DNA of 64,000 nucleotides from Asterias rubens (taxonomy: Eukaryota; Echinodermata; Asteroidea; Forcipulatida; Asteriidae). The notes beneath the pieces were generated by a model. That model saw nothing but the letters and a program-made list of their open reading frames with translations, was not told the DNA's origin and ran no database searches. Shown here one piece after another: positions 28,034 to 39,820 of this stretch (positions within the stretch are counted from its first letter, which is position 1; every line of letters begins with the position of its first letter). The translations under genes and the position numbers were made by a program. The stretch is taken from positions 8,902,866-8,966,865 of the forward strand of contig NC_047080.1 in the NCBI RefSeq assembly GCF_902459465.1. Direction: 5' to 3'.

Positions 28034-28455
28034 CCTCAGGCATTTGTCAATAATTGAACATGTTATTCATTCAATACTTACTTTGTAAAGTGCATAGAGA
28101 TCACTTTTTATTAGGCGCGCTATATAAATCAAATAAATTATTATTATTTATCGCAAGCTACTGCGCCACTAGGCCTATAGGAGTAGTAGTTGGTTTCCAA
28201 ACATACACGATCAAAAAAGAACTTGTTTTCATGAGAAACTACGGCTTTTAATTTGCCAACAGGTCAAGATATCACTAACAATTGTAACAAGAATTGAACT
28301 AAGAGCGACCTCAAGAGGGCGCTATACTGAACTGTAGCTGTGTTAAAAATAGGTCGTTCCTTTCTCTATGTTCTAATAACCAAGTATAATTAATTGTATG
28401 AGTGATTACCAATTTATAGCTTCCTTTTAACTTCAACTTGATATAGATATAGACT

Positions 28456-31400
28456 ATGGGTACTCAAGGACCTGCCTGCTTCCCTGGAGCATCTCTGATG
28501 TACATCAGTCCTGGCAACATCATCAACTATCACAACCTCAAGAAGAGCATCCCTAAGACGTCTACTGATGAGGTACAATGTATGAGAATTATCTGCTTGA
28601 CCCACCCATTCGCAACGTTACACTTGTCCACTTCCCTTGAGACAATAAACATTCTCTCCCCCATTCCCCAGTCCCCCGTCCCACCGCTCAATGTTGATGA
28701 GAGTGAGAAGACTTTGCAAGGGGGCACGGGGGCCGTGGTGCGGGTGCCCAACGAGATACGGCCGGGATTGTAGAACGAGATACGGCCGGGATTGTAGAAC
28801 CATACTCGACACCAATACCCAATTATTGACGCTTTCTTCCTATCAACCATTAAACAGCTTCCGTCCAACCCCTACCATTTGACCCCTTCCCATCCAAATC
28901 CATTCCCTCAAAGCCCTTGCCCTTCGACCTCTCCCATTCAGCTCCTCCCATTTCACCCTTAATCCAACCTCATTCTCGGTACCTTCTATCCATCCCTTCA
29001 TAACTCCTCCCTTTTCTGCCATCCTTCTAACCGCTCCCATCCAACCCCTCCCATTTGACTCCTTCTCATCCAAATCCATTCCCTCAAACCCGACCTACCC
29101 TTATCTACCCGTGATGAGCAAACGTAAATTAGATCATGATTGGGTTTACTTATCCTTTTAATGTTAAGACTTTCAGTTTTATGAGAATTGTTGATTTGCC
29201 GGAGCTTTCAGTGTATGTGGAGTGATTGAGGTTCATCATTTTTAGGAAGTTCAATTAGACAGCTCAATTAGAAGTTTGGTTTACAATCTTATAACCTCAA
29301 GGTTTTTTTCTTTTACAATTTTTTTAAACTTAGCTCAAGCTAGCACTGACAAATGCACTGTTAAAGTCGCCGACGATTTCAGCGGCCCGCGATGCGATCA
29401 CCAACAATGACAGTGAGGTGGTTACGTTCACTGAGCCGGGAGCCAGGATCGAGTTGGACAATTGCAACAGCGCAGAGAACGTCAAGGTCACAGTGAAAGT
29501 GATGCTGAGTAACGCAGACTTGGGAATCGCCACGCAAGCTGTGACGATGGGTGAGTTATATCCTTTATTTACTAAATCATTTTTAGTTTACAGTTTAATA
29601 TCTGAAACAGAAAGAAATAATAATCATGTGATGACCCCGTGTATCAAATTCAAGTTCTGGTGGGTTAAGTCATCGAGTTTGGGTTTCCAATCCCGGTCGT
29701 GGTACTTGTGTCCTTGAGCAAGATACTTTACTGTATATAATTGATTCTCTTCACCCAGGGGTATAAATGGCTACCTGCGAGGGTAGAGGTTGATATTGTG
29801 TATGAAAAACCTTTGGAGTGCCACAGCAGCTCGGGGCTGTATACTCCCCAGGGATTTAAGACATATTTAAGGGATGTTATTGGCCCTATGACCAGTGGTT
29901 CGATTTTACAAAGAGTTGGGACTAGTCCTAACTTGGAGATATTAAACACACATGGCTAGTACTAGGTTAGGACGATTAACTAGTCCTAACTCGAGATAAG
30001 ACAAATCCTAACTCTTTGTGAAGTCAATCCCAGGGCACTTATGTAAAGCGCATGTTACGGTTAGGCCAAATAAAAAAAAATACCAGTTGGTCGTCCGGAT
30101 TTTTCCAAAAAGATGATGAGCGCCTTACTATTTACTATTTACTATTTTTTTTTCAAGATGGCCGCTTAGTATTTCAAATCAAACAGGCCACCAAGTCTTC
30201 AGTTTGAACCCATTGCAAACTTTTTTTATACCTATTTGTTGCATGAAGACCTGTGAATGTACTATTAGTATTAATAGGGCCGGATTTGTAAAAAGATTTG
30301 CTGGTAGGCATTCACTAATTATTGTTTTATGAAACAGACGGTTACATATGTTCGAGAGCATCACGTTAGATTCAGAAAAAAATCCTATGCCAGTCCTTTT
30401 AAAAAGATGGAGTAAAAAAAATGTTTTTTAAAAAGGTATTTTTTTTTCCCAACAAAAAATGAAAAATAACAAATAGTAAAAAAAAAGGTGCGGCCCCAAA
30501 AAAGGATGCGGGCAGGGACGATCAAATGGTGTTTTTTTTTATTTGGCCTTATTGTGAAATGTGTTATATGAGAAATTGTTTGTTATTAATTAATAGTACT
30601 GTCTAGACACGGTAAGGGAGAGCCGGTCCTCTAATTATTAAAGGACGAGCATAATCAATGATAATAAAAGCCAATGACAGCTCAAATATATCAAAGAAAC
30701 TTCTCCTGTATAGGTTTGATTCATTTAACCCATAGCACACAAACAAAAAGTTACAACGCTACAGTATGCATACACAGTTACACAATGCACAGCGAAAGTT
30801 CACTAAGAGGTCAAACATGTGGCTTCCATGCTACACACACACAGACGGACGCACTCCACACGATCTATAAATAATCCGATCCAAACATGACCCTAAAAAT
30901 CACAGTAATTCGGGTATACCTAAATGAGGGATTAAACATAAAACAATACTCACAGAAAGCTCTACGACCCTACCGCTCCCATAAAAATAGGTTTTTGGAG
31001 CATGGCCAGAGCCATGCTCCCTATAAATATAGAGGGAAATCCAGACCAAAAATAGCATGTGCTCTTTCAAGACGGCGGAGCTATGGAAAAAGAGAGTGAA
31101 TGCCATGTGACATCCCAAAAAGTAAACTTTAAACAAGTTCAACACTGAGGGCGCACTTGGTGGAGCCCTACATTACTTTGGGGAGGTAGTGCTTTCTGCT
31201 CTACCGGCCAGGCTTCGGACTGTAAAAGGGGTAACCCTGTTTCAGCCCTAGGAGTAGGTAGCAACGACCTCTGGACAAAAATAATTGTAGCCCACATCTT
31301 GAAGTGGCCTCCCGGCTTTGTGTGTCTGGCGACTTGCATAAAATGTTTAAAAAAAGTACTATAAACCCCCCTAATTTTTGAATGTCCCCCCCCCCCTTTT

Positions 31401-34400
31401 TTTTCCACAGCTTTGAAGGAGCTTGGTGTGAGTAAGTTAGACGTCGTTTTACTCGCCATGCCAGCGAGACCATTCGATGAAGACCTGACCATTGACCACT
31501 ACAAGCCGGTCTGGTCTGAGCTGGAACAACTTGTGAAAGACGGCAAGATTAAGATGCTGGGTGTTTGTGATCTAGATTTGGCTATGTTGACGGAGCTACA
31601 GTCATGGGCACAAGTAGGTTGACAAATACAAATATTTCTGTGAAACACTTTGAAAACATTTAAAGGCACTGGACACTCTTGGTTAATCACTGTTAGCGTC
31701 AAAACTTACTTGTTAACGATCAATGGAGAGCGGTTGATAGTATAAAACACTGTGAGAAACTGCTCCTTTTGAAGTATCGTAGTTTCAAATTTTTGAGGTC
31801 TTGACTTTGTGTGACAAGGGTGCTTTTTCTTCCATTATTATCTCGCAACTTCGACGACCAATTGAGTTCAAATTTTCACAGGTTTGTTATTTTGTACATG
31901 TGTTGAGATACACCAAGTGAGAAGACTGGTCTTTGACAATTACTTAAGGTGTCCAGGAGTGGATTTCACAAAGGTAGTCCTAACTTAGGACTAGTCCTAG
32001 GCTATGCTAAGAGATAGGACTGGTCCTAAGTTAGGACCAGTAACTCATCATAACTTAGGACTGGTCCTATCTCTTAGCATTGCCTAGGACTAGTCCTAAG
32101 TTAGGACTACCTTTGTGAAATCCACCCCATTATCATTAAACAGATATCACAATTTTGTTCATAATCAAAACTTTTTGTGGTGAAATCGACCCCTTCCCTC
32201 CAGATATTAACAGATAGGGAGACCGCCAACATAGGGCTAGACAGCTCAGTTGGAGGTCGTTGGTTCAAGTCCCACTCCAGTCAAATTTTGTTTAAACCCA
32301 AAACTTAATGAAAACTTGTGATATCCGGTTGAACAGTTTAAATGTATGCACCCTCTACTTCTTTCTTCATTGTTCTTTGAATCACAATCAACAACATTTA
32401 AATACCCTTACAAGAATTATAATATTTCATTTTACTGTACATATTTTATTCGTAGGTGAGACCTACGACAAATCAGATGAACCAAGCATCCTGTTGTGCA
32501 ATTCCCCCCGCGCTAAAGGAATTTGCAGCGGAGAACACAATCCAGCTCATAGCTCATTCAGATCCTAGCGGTGAGTAATAACAATAAAAGCGGCTTCTTA
32601 TAGACAAATCCAGGCGCGCAAGTGATGGGCGCCACCATGCGCTGCCCGCCATTGCTGGGGTGTCTTTATGCCTAGTTTTGTGCACAAAGACACAAGAAAA
32701 CCGTTTTCCTTTTCACTTTTTATGGGAATTGAATGTCTTCCTCGACAATCTTTAAAATTTCCTTGATATGGCTGCTTGATATAACATACACATACATTCT
32801 TGATAAATTTTTAAAAATTAAGCAGAAAGTAAAATACTGAAATTCTCACAAAATATCTTGCCGATGTAACGCATTTTAGCGACTATTATGCAGTTTCGCG
32901 TCTTTGACCCCTAACTCGCCTAAGACAAGGCTTATATTTTGTTTCAAATATTTGTGGTCAGTGATCTACATTGGTATATCATGATGTCCTGTTGAGGAAA
33001 TTGTGTTATTCGTTGAGGAAAACATTAAATTTCCATAAAGAGTGAAAAGAAACATAATTTCCTTATGTCTTTGTGCACAAAACTAGGCACATGTACTCCT
33101 CAGCAATGGCGTGCGGTGCTAAACACTTGTGCGTCTGTCGGATCGATCTATAAAACACACATATTCGTCACTCAATGATGATCATGTTGCTTTAGCATTT
33201 CGTATTTTCCTGCAAGGTATGTGGGAGTTCGTTTTTGAAATGAGACCTACCCTTTTCCACGTATGGTTTACAAAGTGCTGAGGCACCACGTATGGTTTAC
33301 AAAGTGCTGAGGCACCACGTATGGTTTACAAAGTGCTGAGGCACCACGTATGGTTTACAAAGTGCTGAGGCACCACGTATGGTTTACAAAGTGCTGAGGC
33401 ACCACGTATGGTTTACAAAGTGCTGAGGCACCACGTATGGTTTACAAAGTGCTGAGGCACCACGTATGGTTTACAAGGTGCTGAGGCACCACGTATGGTT
33501 TACAAAGTGCTGAGGCACCACGTATGGTTTACAAAGTGCTGTGATGCAATATGCTGGCGAACAAACCAGGAACACAGGGCGAACTCTTTCTCTTTCTGAA
33601 GTGTTCTGGGTTCTTTTACGTGCGTACACAACACACAGGACCAACAGCTTTCCGCCCTATCGGAAGGAGGAAACGTCATGGTTACGTATTTTGCTTAAGG
33701 ACACAGGTGTCATGACCAGGACTCGAACCCACACTCTGCTGATCAAACACCAGTGCTTGAATTCGATGCTCTTAACTGCTAGGCCACGACATAATAATAT
33801 AAATAATGTTGAACGTTTGTAGTGCCCCATGTCTGTCAATGATGACACTCCTGGTGCAAAAAAACATGCACTCTGATAATACACAATGACAACCAAAAGT
33901 TTTAAGGCTATGGTTTCCGAAATAGATATATTTCGAGATGAGTTTTGAATTGGGAACAAGTATCTGCTTTTCTGAGTTGAAGTGGGACGCTGTTCCAAAG
34001 AGATGGCTGGCAAGTGAAAAACAGCGATCACCCCAGGAGTGCAGGCAACGTGGAACAGTCACAGGCAGGTTGTTTGAGGCAGGCGTGTGAGTGGGTCATG
34101 AAAAAAAAAGCGGAAAATAGTTGTCCGGATTTTTTAGATAAGTTTTGAATTTGGAACAAGTATCTGCTTTTCTAAATTGAAGTGGGACGCTGTTCCAAAG
34201 AGATGGCTGGCAAGTGAAAAACAGCGATCACCCCAGGAGTGCAGGCAACGTGGAACAGTCACAGGCAGGTTGTTTGAGGCAGGCCTGTGAGTGGGTCATG
34301 AAAAAAAAAAGCAGAAAACATTTGTCCAGATTTTGGGCCATCAGGAAACTTGTTCGGATTTTGGGCCAGCACTACGAACGTTAATGGCTTTAATATAAAA

Positions 34401-35176
34401 ACTGCGGCGTAGACAAAACATTCACCAGAAACATAGGCCACAATTCTTAAATGTAAGAATGTGTTGTGCATCCTCATTTTCAAGATATTTTTTTAGCATT
34501 CCTTAGGAGTAATTCCACAAGCGTGATGAGTCCTCGTCGTTGACTGCCAAATTTGTTACATGTCGCAAAAAAATACACACACACAACGTACGTCGTGTGG
34601 GAAAACCATTTGTGCCTAATCTTGTCTCAAGGTGTTGGCTTTTTAATACAGCTGTTAGTAAAGTGCCCTCTTTTGGTACAATGGAACAATGCAGTGAAGT
34701 ACATGTGTAATAGACATGTATAATCGCGCTAAACGAAAAATTTACAACAAGGCTCCAATGAAAGAGCAACGCGGAGCATTTTACTGGGTCTAGCCCCAGA
34801 CTCGCATGTCGAAATCGAATTGCAATTAACTTCCCGATTCCAGATATGTCCCGCTTGATGATCTATTTCGGATGTAAAAAAAAAAAAGCGGAGCCCAAGA
34901 AAAACGCGCAATGGAAAAATGAAAAAAAGCGGATATCCGCTGAGGAGCGAAGCTACATGCCACGTATCTTATTGAAGTTTTGTTGCTCTCTCTTTAGATA
35001 TCCTTCCACCGGAGCAGTTCCAGGAGGTCTTACGATCTCACTACCCTGAAGAGCTGGACTCAGCGGCCTGGCACCCGTCGTGGGTGCTTCGTTACACCGC
35101 GCTGATTCGGAACAGGGGTATTATCACATCAAAAGGATACATTCTACGGGCGCAACGAGTGCTACCATTGGCTTAG
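28456..35176 (+). CDS. GCLM: Glutamate--cysteine ligase regulatory (modifier) subunit
   Basis: GCLM binds the catalytic subunit GCLC and raises its activity in the first, rate-limiting step of glutathione synthesis in the cytosol. Five exons join in frame: 28456-28572, 29334-29550, 31411-31613, 32456-32570, 34998-35176; 276 aa against 274 in human. The protein opens MGTQGPACFPGASLMYISPG and has GNIINYHNLKK where human has GNLLNWGRLRK. The aldo-keto-reductase-like fold follows: LGVSKLDVVLLAMP, HYKPVWSELEQLVKDGKIKM, LGVCDLDLAMLTELQSWAQV, NQASCCAIPPALKEFA, then the C-terminal block WVLRYTALIRNRGIITSKGY. The first ATG is taken because it opens the conserved MGT. A 5' UTR intron is possible (GATATAG just upstream). 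Introns hold SINEs, foldback elements and tandem repeats; the coding sequence shows no damage. Confidence 0.95.
28740..29095. repeat. Low-complexity C/T-rich stretch in GCLM intron 1
   Basis: Starts with two copies of a 24-base unit (ACGAGATACGGCCGGGATTG plus TAGA, 28750-28798), then pyrimidine-rich DNA built from variants of CCAACCCCTCCCATTTGAC and CATCCAAATCCATTCCCTCA, the latter seen near 28893 and 29069. Long open frames on the minus strand here come from composition, not from a gene. Confidence 0.7.
29655..30070 (+). mobile_element. tRNA-derived SINE carrying an internal TTAGGAC palindrome
   Basis: GGGTTTCCAATCCCGG (decayed box B), TTGTGTCCTTGAGCAAGATA, TCACCCAGGGGTATAAATGG and CTACCTGCGAGGGTAGAGGT, then GGGCTGTATACTCCCCAGGG. 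At 29893-30032 a TTAGGACTAGT-type palindrome interrupts it (TTTTACAAAGAGTTGGGACT ... AACTCTTTGTGAAGTCAATC) before the SINE end CCCAGGGCACTTATGTAAAG. Confidence 0.75.
30064..30548. mobile_element. AT-rich foldback element with GGCCAAATAAAAAAA ends
   Basis: Left TTAGGCCAAATAAAAAAAAA, right TTTTTTTTATTTGGCCTTA. The interior has TGGTCGTCCGGATTTTTCCA and several A/T runs. Similar GTCCGGATTTT text occurs near 34115 and 34325. Intron 2 of GCLM. Confidence 0.6.
31659..32130. mobile_element. GGACACT-family MITE followed by a TTAGGAC palindrome
   Basis: 31659-31956: AAAGGCACTGGACACTCTTG to TTACTTAAGGTGTCCAGG. 31958-32128: an almost perfect palindrome with arms GGATTTCACAAAGGTAGTCC / GGACTACCTTTGTGAAATCC and internal TAACTTAGGACTAGTCCTAG. 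The palindrome appears inserted at the MITE terminus, replacing its last bases (AGTGCCTTT). Confidence 0.8.
32598..33155. mobile_element. ~555-bp foldback element in GCLM intron 4
   Basis: Left arm ATAGACAAATCCAGGCGCGC, AAGTG, GCCCGCCATTGCTGGGGTGT, TGCCTAGTTTTGTGCACAAA, GACAC; right arm TGTCTTTGTGCACAAAACTA, GGCAC, CTCCTCAGCAATGGCGTGCG, CACTTGTGCGTCTGTCGGAT, CGATCTATA. The centre is AT-rich with no ORF. Confidence 0.75.
33190..33792 (-). mobile_element. Reverse-strand SINE with an expanded internal 29-bp repeat
   Basis: The right part read on the minus strand is a SINE head: GTGGCCTAGCAGTTAAGAGC, GAATTCAAGCACTGGTGTTT, GTGGGTTCGAGTCCTGGTC, then GTGTCCTTAAGCAAAATACG. The body continues to CCTGGTTTGTTCGCCAGC. 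At 33258-33541 the body segment CACGTATGGTTTACAAAGTG CTGAGGCAC is repeated about 9.8 times. Confidence 0.8.
33258..33541. repeat. 29-bp tandem repeat, about 9.8 copies
   Basis: The unit is CACGTATGGTTTACAAAGTG plus CTGAGGCAC. Copies are almost identical; the only visible variant is AAGGTG for AAAGTG near 33477. Such homogeneity indicates recent expansion. It lies in GCLM intron 4. Confidence 0.95.
33800..34330 (-). mobile_element. LINE 3' end remnant, tandemly duplicated (~200 bp)
   Basis: On the minus strand HSWGDRCFSLASHLFGTASH and FNSEKQILVPNSK resemble the last conserved block of CR1/L2-like ORF2 ([15 protein letters not shown]). The segment from GAGTTTTGAATTGGGAACAA (about 33940) is repeated about 200 bp later (about 34139) with few differences, including GTGGAACAGTCACAGGCAGG and GGTCATGAAAAAAAA. 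Confidence 0.7.
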
Positions 35177-35314
35177 ACTGTGATTTCGACCTTTAGGAAG
35201 AAGCTGTTGTCCATCGGAGTGCTTGGTTGTTCTATCTGAAAGATGCTTTTGAGGGAGACTTATAAGTAAAGTCTGTCCCGAGCCATTCTGGCTCATCAGG
35301 CCGGTGTTATCTGG

Positions 35315-35560
35315 TTACATGTACCTCGGCATTAAACGACTGAGAATGTTTCTATTCCCACTGAACAGAATGACAGTCCATCGCAGGTTACTCCCAAGCT
35401 TTCGCCGGCACCCATTTATACCCCTGGGTGAAGAGAAGCAATTATAGATAAAGGACACAAGTGTCATGACCGGGATGTGAACCCAGGCCCTGATGACCTG
35501 ACAGCCAGAACTTGGATTTGATGCTCTCAACCGCTCGGCCATGACGCCCTTTGACATGAC
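35315..35560 (-). mobile_element. tRNA-derived SINE, reverse orientation
   Basis: Minus-strand head GGCCGAGCGGTTGAGAGCAT, box B GGGTTCACATCCCGG, then TTGTGTCCTTTATCTATAAT, CTTCACCCAGGGGTATAAAT and GGGTGCCGGCGAAAGCTTGG. The head is close to a class II (Leu/Ser-type) tRNA. Confidence 0.8.
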
Positions 35561-35564
35561 AATA

Positions 35565-35808
35565 GGTGCGTTCGATTAGCTTCCCTGGGTCAACCCCGGT
35601 CTGCCCCCGGTACTTTCGAATAGCTTTGACGTCATTCCAGGGGTTCAACCAGGTCAGTCCCAAGTGCCCTGCTTGTGGATCGGGTCACTTTGGGCTGACC
35701 TGAGATGCGCGTCACCAAGAGGGCGGGTGAACGTTCAATTAGCTCTTATCAGGGGTTTACCCACTGAGCACTGCATGGTCGAACTAGGGAAGGTAATTGA
35801 ACGCACCC
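35565..35808. mobile_element. Palindromic element, GGTGCGTTCGATTAGC ends
   Basis: Left GGTGCGTTCGATTAGCTTCC + CTGGGTC; right CGAACTAGGGAAGGTAATTG + AACGCACC. Internal motifs CAACCCCGGTCTGCCCCCGG and CCAGGGGTTCAACCAGG also repeat. About 244 bp, non-coding. Confidence 0.7.
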
Positions 35809-36964
35809 ATAGTAAGAGGGCTATGAATACAAATACCTGGGCCAAGCACCAGGAATAGATAATAAAACGAATGGTTTCCACAAGAACTAGGACCAGATAT
35901 AGTTTCTTTGGATAGTACAGAGGGATAAGATACTTTGTAGTAATGGCTCCCGGAGAAGAGTATTTGAGTGTCAGTATGTGCAACCATCACTGACCTACGA
36001 ACCACAGACAGCAACAAAACAGATACAATACATGTACAAGATACAGCAAAGGAAAGACATTTTACGCATGCATTTTGACGCTTCGTAAAATGGAGCATGG
36101 AGAACTGAAAATTAACAACAATATTTGGATAGCTTTTCCAAAATTTTACTAATTTTGACAAAAAGAGCATTTATGAATGGGAATAAAAGAATGGTTCAAT
36201 ATCTTGAATGTTCCTTTTAAGCCTTGCGAGGTCAAGGCCGAGGACCTCTCTTATCGTTCTTGATAATTTGCCCATTAACAAGCATTATGTTGGCATAAAA
36301 CCAATTCATAACCCTACCTTTACAGAGTTTAAAAGGTCATATTTAAAATGGTGGTTACAATGTGTGTAAATACTCTTTTCATAAATTAATTTTTCTTTTA
36401 AAGTCTATTAAATTAGCTTATTAATAGAAGAAAAAAAAAAACTTTTCTATAAATCATCCTAAGGTCAATATTGTCTATTTTTATATTCCTTTGTTTTGAT
36501 CGTAATGGGGAAAAAATTTCAATAATTTTGCAAAGAAATAAAGGTTTTAGTGGTAAAATTTGAGACCTGTTGAGCAGGGCTGAAATTATAGTCTAGTGAT
36601 CGGTTGCGCATGTTTTGCGGGAACATTCTTTTAAATTTTGACTGGTTACAGCGTCCTCTTCGACCTCAACCGTGAACAGCAACTTTAAAAAACGAGGTGT
36701 GTTATAAAACACAACTGACTGGCATAATTCGGTAGATAGTGCACGTCTAACCTCCTCGGGGCCTGTGAAAGAATAGAATGGACCAAATGCTTGGGGAAAT
36801 AGGTCCCTCTAAGGCCTCAGGAAATAGGTCCCTCTTCTGGTCACTCAAAGTCCCTTTTGGGGAATAGACGTACACTAATATGCCATTTAATCCCATTTTA
36901 TTACAAGATAATCTGACATGGAGATAGAAACAAGGACATCTTATACTGTAAATAGCAAATCAGT

Positions 36965-37110
36965 TTTAAAGGCACTGGACACATGACTTTTGGTAATTAA
37001 CGGTGTATTCAAAATAATTGTTGGCATAGAAACTTACTTTGTAACCAGCATTGGAGAGCTGTTGATAGTATAAAACATTGTGAGAAGTTGCTCTCTCTGA
37101 AGTAACATTT
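36965..37110. mobile_element. GGACACT-family MITE, left part
   Basis: AAAGGCACTGGACACATGAC, TTCAAAATAATTGTTGGCAT, AGCATTGGAGAGCTGTTGAT and GCTCTCTCTGAAGTAAC, ending in a G run at about 37120. Right half absent. Confidence 0.75.
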
Positions 37111-38825
37111 TTTTAGAGGGGGGGGGGGTCATGGCTGAACTTTAGAAAACCAGACCTCAGAAAGTACTACTGCTGATCCAAGGTAAACATTATTTATGTC
37201 ATTTATAAACAGTATTTTTGTTTAAAGCGTAGGTTATTTGAAACAAAATCATGAAGTATGAACAATCATGATGAAATAATTTATGAAATGAATAATAATT
37301 ATTATTTCAAAATCATTTGTTTAAATTAATTTTATGTACATTTTAATATGTACTATTTTACATAAGATGTTTGATTCAGGTTGGTTCGGTACACTTTCTC
37401 TCTTTTTTCTTTCGTTTTTGTTGTTTTTAATTACTTTGAGTTATTTGTTGAAACAATGGTTTGGAAATCGTTAAGTTTCAAAAGGGTTAAGTGCATTTAA
37501 AAAAATACAGAAATAAATTATTTTATTCAAATTTGTCAATATTTACTCAAGTATTAAATAAACATTTTTAAAGTAAAAAGCAAAACATGTTGCTGTTTAC
37601 TTCTTGATACATTTTTATAATTTATTTTAAATTTTTTGTGATGAATACTTTTCGAGGTCACCCTTTGGTTACTTAGATATGCAAAGGGGAAGGAGCATGC
37701 TCTGCTTATGTTTGCAAAGGGGAGGGTGTGTATATAGAAAATAGGACAAAATATAAGGCTCCGCCCCACTCAACCTAACCACATCTCTTCTGGATAGGGT
37801 TTATTTAAAACAGTATCAAACTGTGATTTAAAAGCCAAAGGGAAAGGTGAATTTGAGGGTTACAAGAAATCAAATTTCTGTATTTTTTTGAATTTCTTGT
37901 GTTGATTTGTAATTGTACAGTGCCCTGTGATGTCTAGTATGTGACATGGATGCGTAAACTATTTTAGCCAGCTATAGGCCCCTAAATTTGCGACTTCTAC
38001 AGTTGTTTAATTTTAGTAAAATGGGAAGGAAAGGGGGGGGGGTAATAGGAGAGGTTCCAAACGGTAAAATTAATTGATTGGTTTAAATTGAATTACATGC
38101 GTGCTAGTGAAAAAACTTGCAGGTGACCCACAACAATTTGTTGGACTAGTCGACCGGCCAGCGAGTGAAAAAATACTTGAGGGAAATATAGTTCTGTGAT
38201 GGGTTCACCTCCTGCGCCAAACAAATAATTCAGTCTTTTTAATTTTGTTCAGAATCTCATTCATTCATGCTGTGGAAAGACTGGTAGAAAGACAAGCATG
38301 CCCCTTGCCAAAAACTTCCAGAATTAGGAGCTATGAAAATGTCACAACTGTGCATGTGCTAGTATATCATTGGTATGTCCCCCTCAGAAAACAGTGGCAC
38401 CATCTTTGGGATTTGGTCAAAAGCTTTGGGTTCAAAGGTCAATGTTTGGGTCAAAGGTCATGATCTTTGACATTGCACTTTCTGTTCTTCCAGTGAGATA
38501 TCAGTATGGACATGTGGTGAGTTGAGAGAGGAGGTGCTTTTTGCTTGATTGATTCAGGGCGGATATATGGCTCTATCTATCAGAGTGGTCAGTTTCAACT
38601 ATACTGGATCAGAATTTGGAGGGTAAGTGTTTTTTTAACTGTTATAAGATTGAGTTCTTCTTAAAGACATATGGGATTGATGCCTTTGTAACTATGTAGG
38701 ACACACAGGATTGAAACTACTTTAGTATGGAAGCCATGTTTAATCAACCCTGTAAACAGCGCCCTCTGTTGGAGGGTATATATTAATTTGTTACACCCTT
38801 GAACCATGGAGGTAACTATGGATAA

Positions 38826-38950
38826 CTTTCCGTATGGCGCCACCACTTTTTCACTCATTTTTACAAAAAGGGATATATCAATCAGGTAAATTAGATACTA
38901 TATTATTTTATTTCGAATGAAAAAGTGGTGGCGCCATACGGAAACTTTTC
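38826..38950. mobile_element. Hairpin element with GTATGGCGCCACCACTTTTT arms
   Basis: Left TTTCCGTATGGCGCCACCAC + TTTTTCACTCATTTTTAC; right GAATGAAAAAGTGGTGGCGC + CATACGGAAA. A second copy (57745-57880) has a damaged right arm that ends at GTGGTGGTGG. Confidence 0.8.
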
Positions 38951-39348
38951 CCTTGATCTGTCCGGACAACAAATATCACAAACAAAAATCAGTAGTTGCT
39001 GGAATCAAAACTATTCTAAATCCACTTATTTTGCAAAGATGCACAGCTACAACACACCATAAGTGTTTGACAATTCTTTTATTCACTTGTTCATTTACAC
39101 AAAAAAAGGGTTCAATTAATTGTTTATTTTGTCTATATACATATCAACATACATTGTAACATTTTAACAACAAATGGCTTATTACCTAACTTCCTTTCCT
39201 TCTTCATTTGATTTATTGAAAGAAGTGCCAAACAAAAATAACTAACTGAGTTAAATACTTTGAATCATTTGCATGAATTATATCGAATAAGTATAAATTG
39301 ACTGTCCCAATTTGGTCTCAAGAATTGGAGAAAAATAGAGGACTTTTT

Positions 39349-39722
39349 GGATGCTAGGTGGCAGCAGACTTACCAGGTCCCAATTTTTACAGTGCTGCTT
39401 AACGGTAAGCAAATTTTCGTGCTTACTATAACAGAAAAATTTGCTAAGTGCAAGAAACGTATTTCACAGTTTAGCACAAAAAGTGGGCGGCCATATTGCG
39501 GGTTTACCATGGATTTGCTTTGTGACCTCATTTATTTTTGTGCGGTAAGCACCGGAAGGTTAGCATGCCTTTTTGTGTGTTTACGGTAAGCAGTGCTATA
39601 AAATGGAAATCGCACAGTAAGCACAAAATCGGCTGCTAAGCAGCGCTATGAAATTGAGCCCAGGTAAATCCATACACTTGGTTATGGAAATTTACGTCTT
39701 CTGCCACCTAGCGTTCCAAATT
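39349..39722. mobile_element. Composite foldback element
   Basis: Outer arms TTGGATGCTAGGTGGCAGCA and CTTCTGCCACCTAGCGTTCC are inverted. Inside is a second inverted pair, ACAGTGCTGCTTAACGGTAA and ATCGGCTGCTAAGCAGCGCT, belonging to the CCAATTTCAT...GTAAGC family. The outer arm contains CTAGGTGGCAG, which resembles the core of a CTCF site. Confidence 0.65.
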
Positions 39723-39820
39723 CTCCCATTGGTGTATGGCTTGCTTTACATGAGACCAGGCATACCACCTTAATCAGAGTCCAACAGTTTGGTTGTTTAG
39801 TTCCAATTTGGCGTTGGAAT

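Larger units (their letters stand above)
22497..28455. other. Intergenic region VARS2 to GCLM
   Basis: No coding exon is recognised. It holds a CCAATTTCATGGCTCTGCTT foldback element (22548-22904), SINE remnants (about 23020-23170), AT-rich single-copy-looking DNA with probable VARS2 3' UTR (AATAAA-like run near 23430), a large foldback element with a TTAGGG core (25266-25794), a long hairpin (25846-25974), a CAAA microsatellite (26052-26108) and two related blocks rich in GCGCTTGCGACCA (about 26870-27000). The GCLM promoter should lie near its 3' end. TGACGATGC at 27664-27672 fits the core antioxidant-response pattern TGACnnnGC but is about 780 bp from the ATG and lacks the flanking consensus. 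Confidence 0.55.

Noticed and set aside
28530..29079. Several overlapping frames on both strands between 28530 and 29079
   Set aside because: They fall in GCLM intron 1 in C/T-rich repetitive DNA; composition explains the lack of stops.
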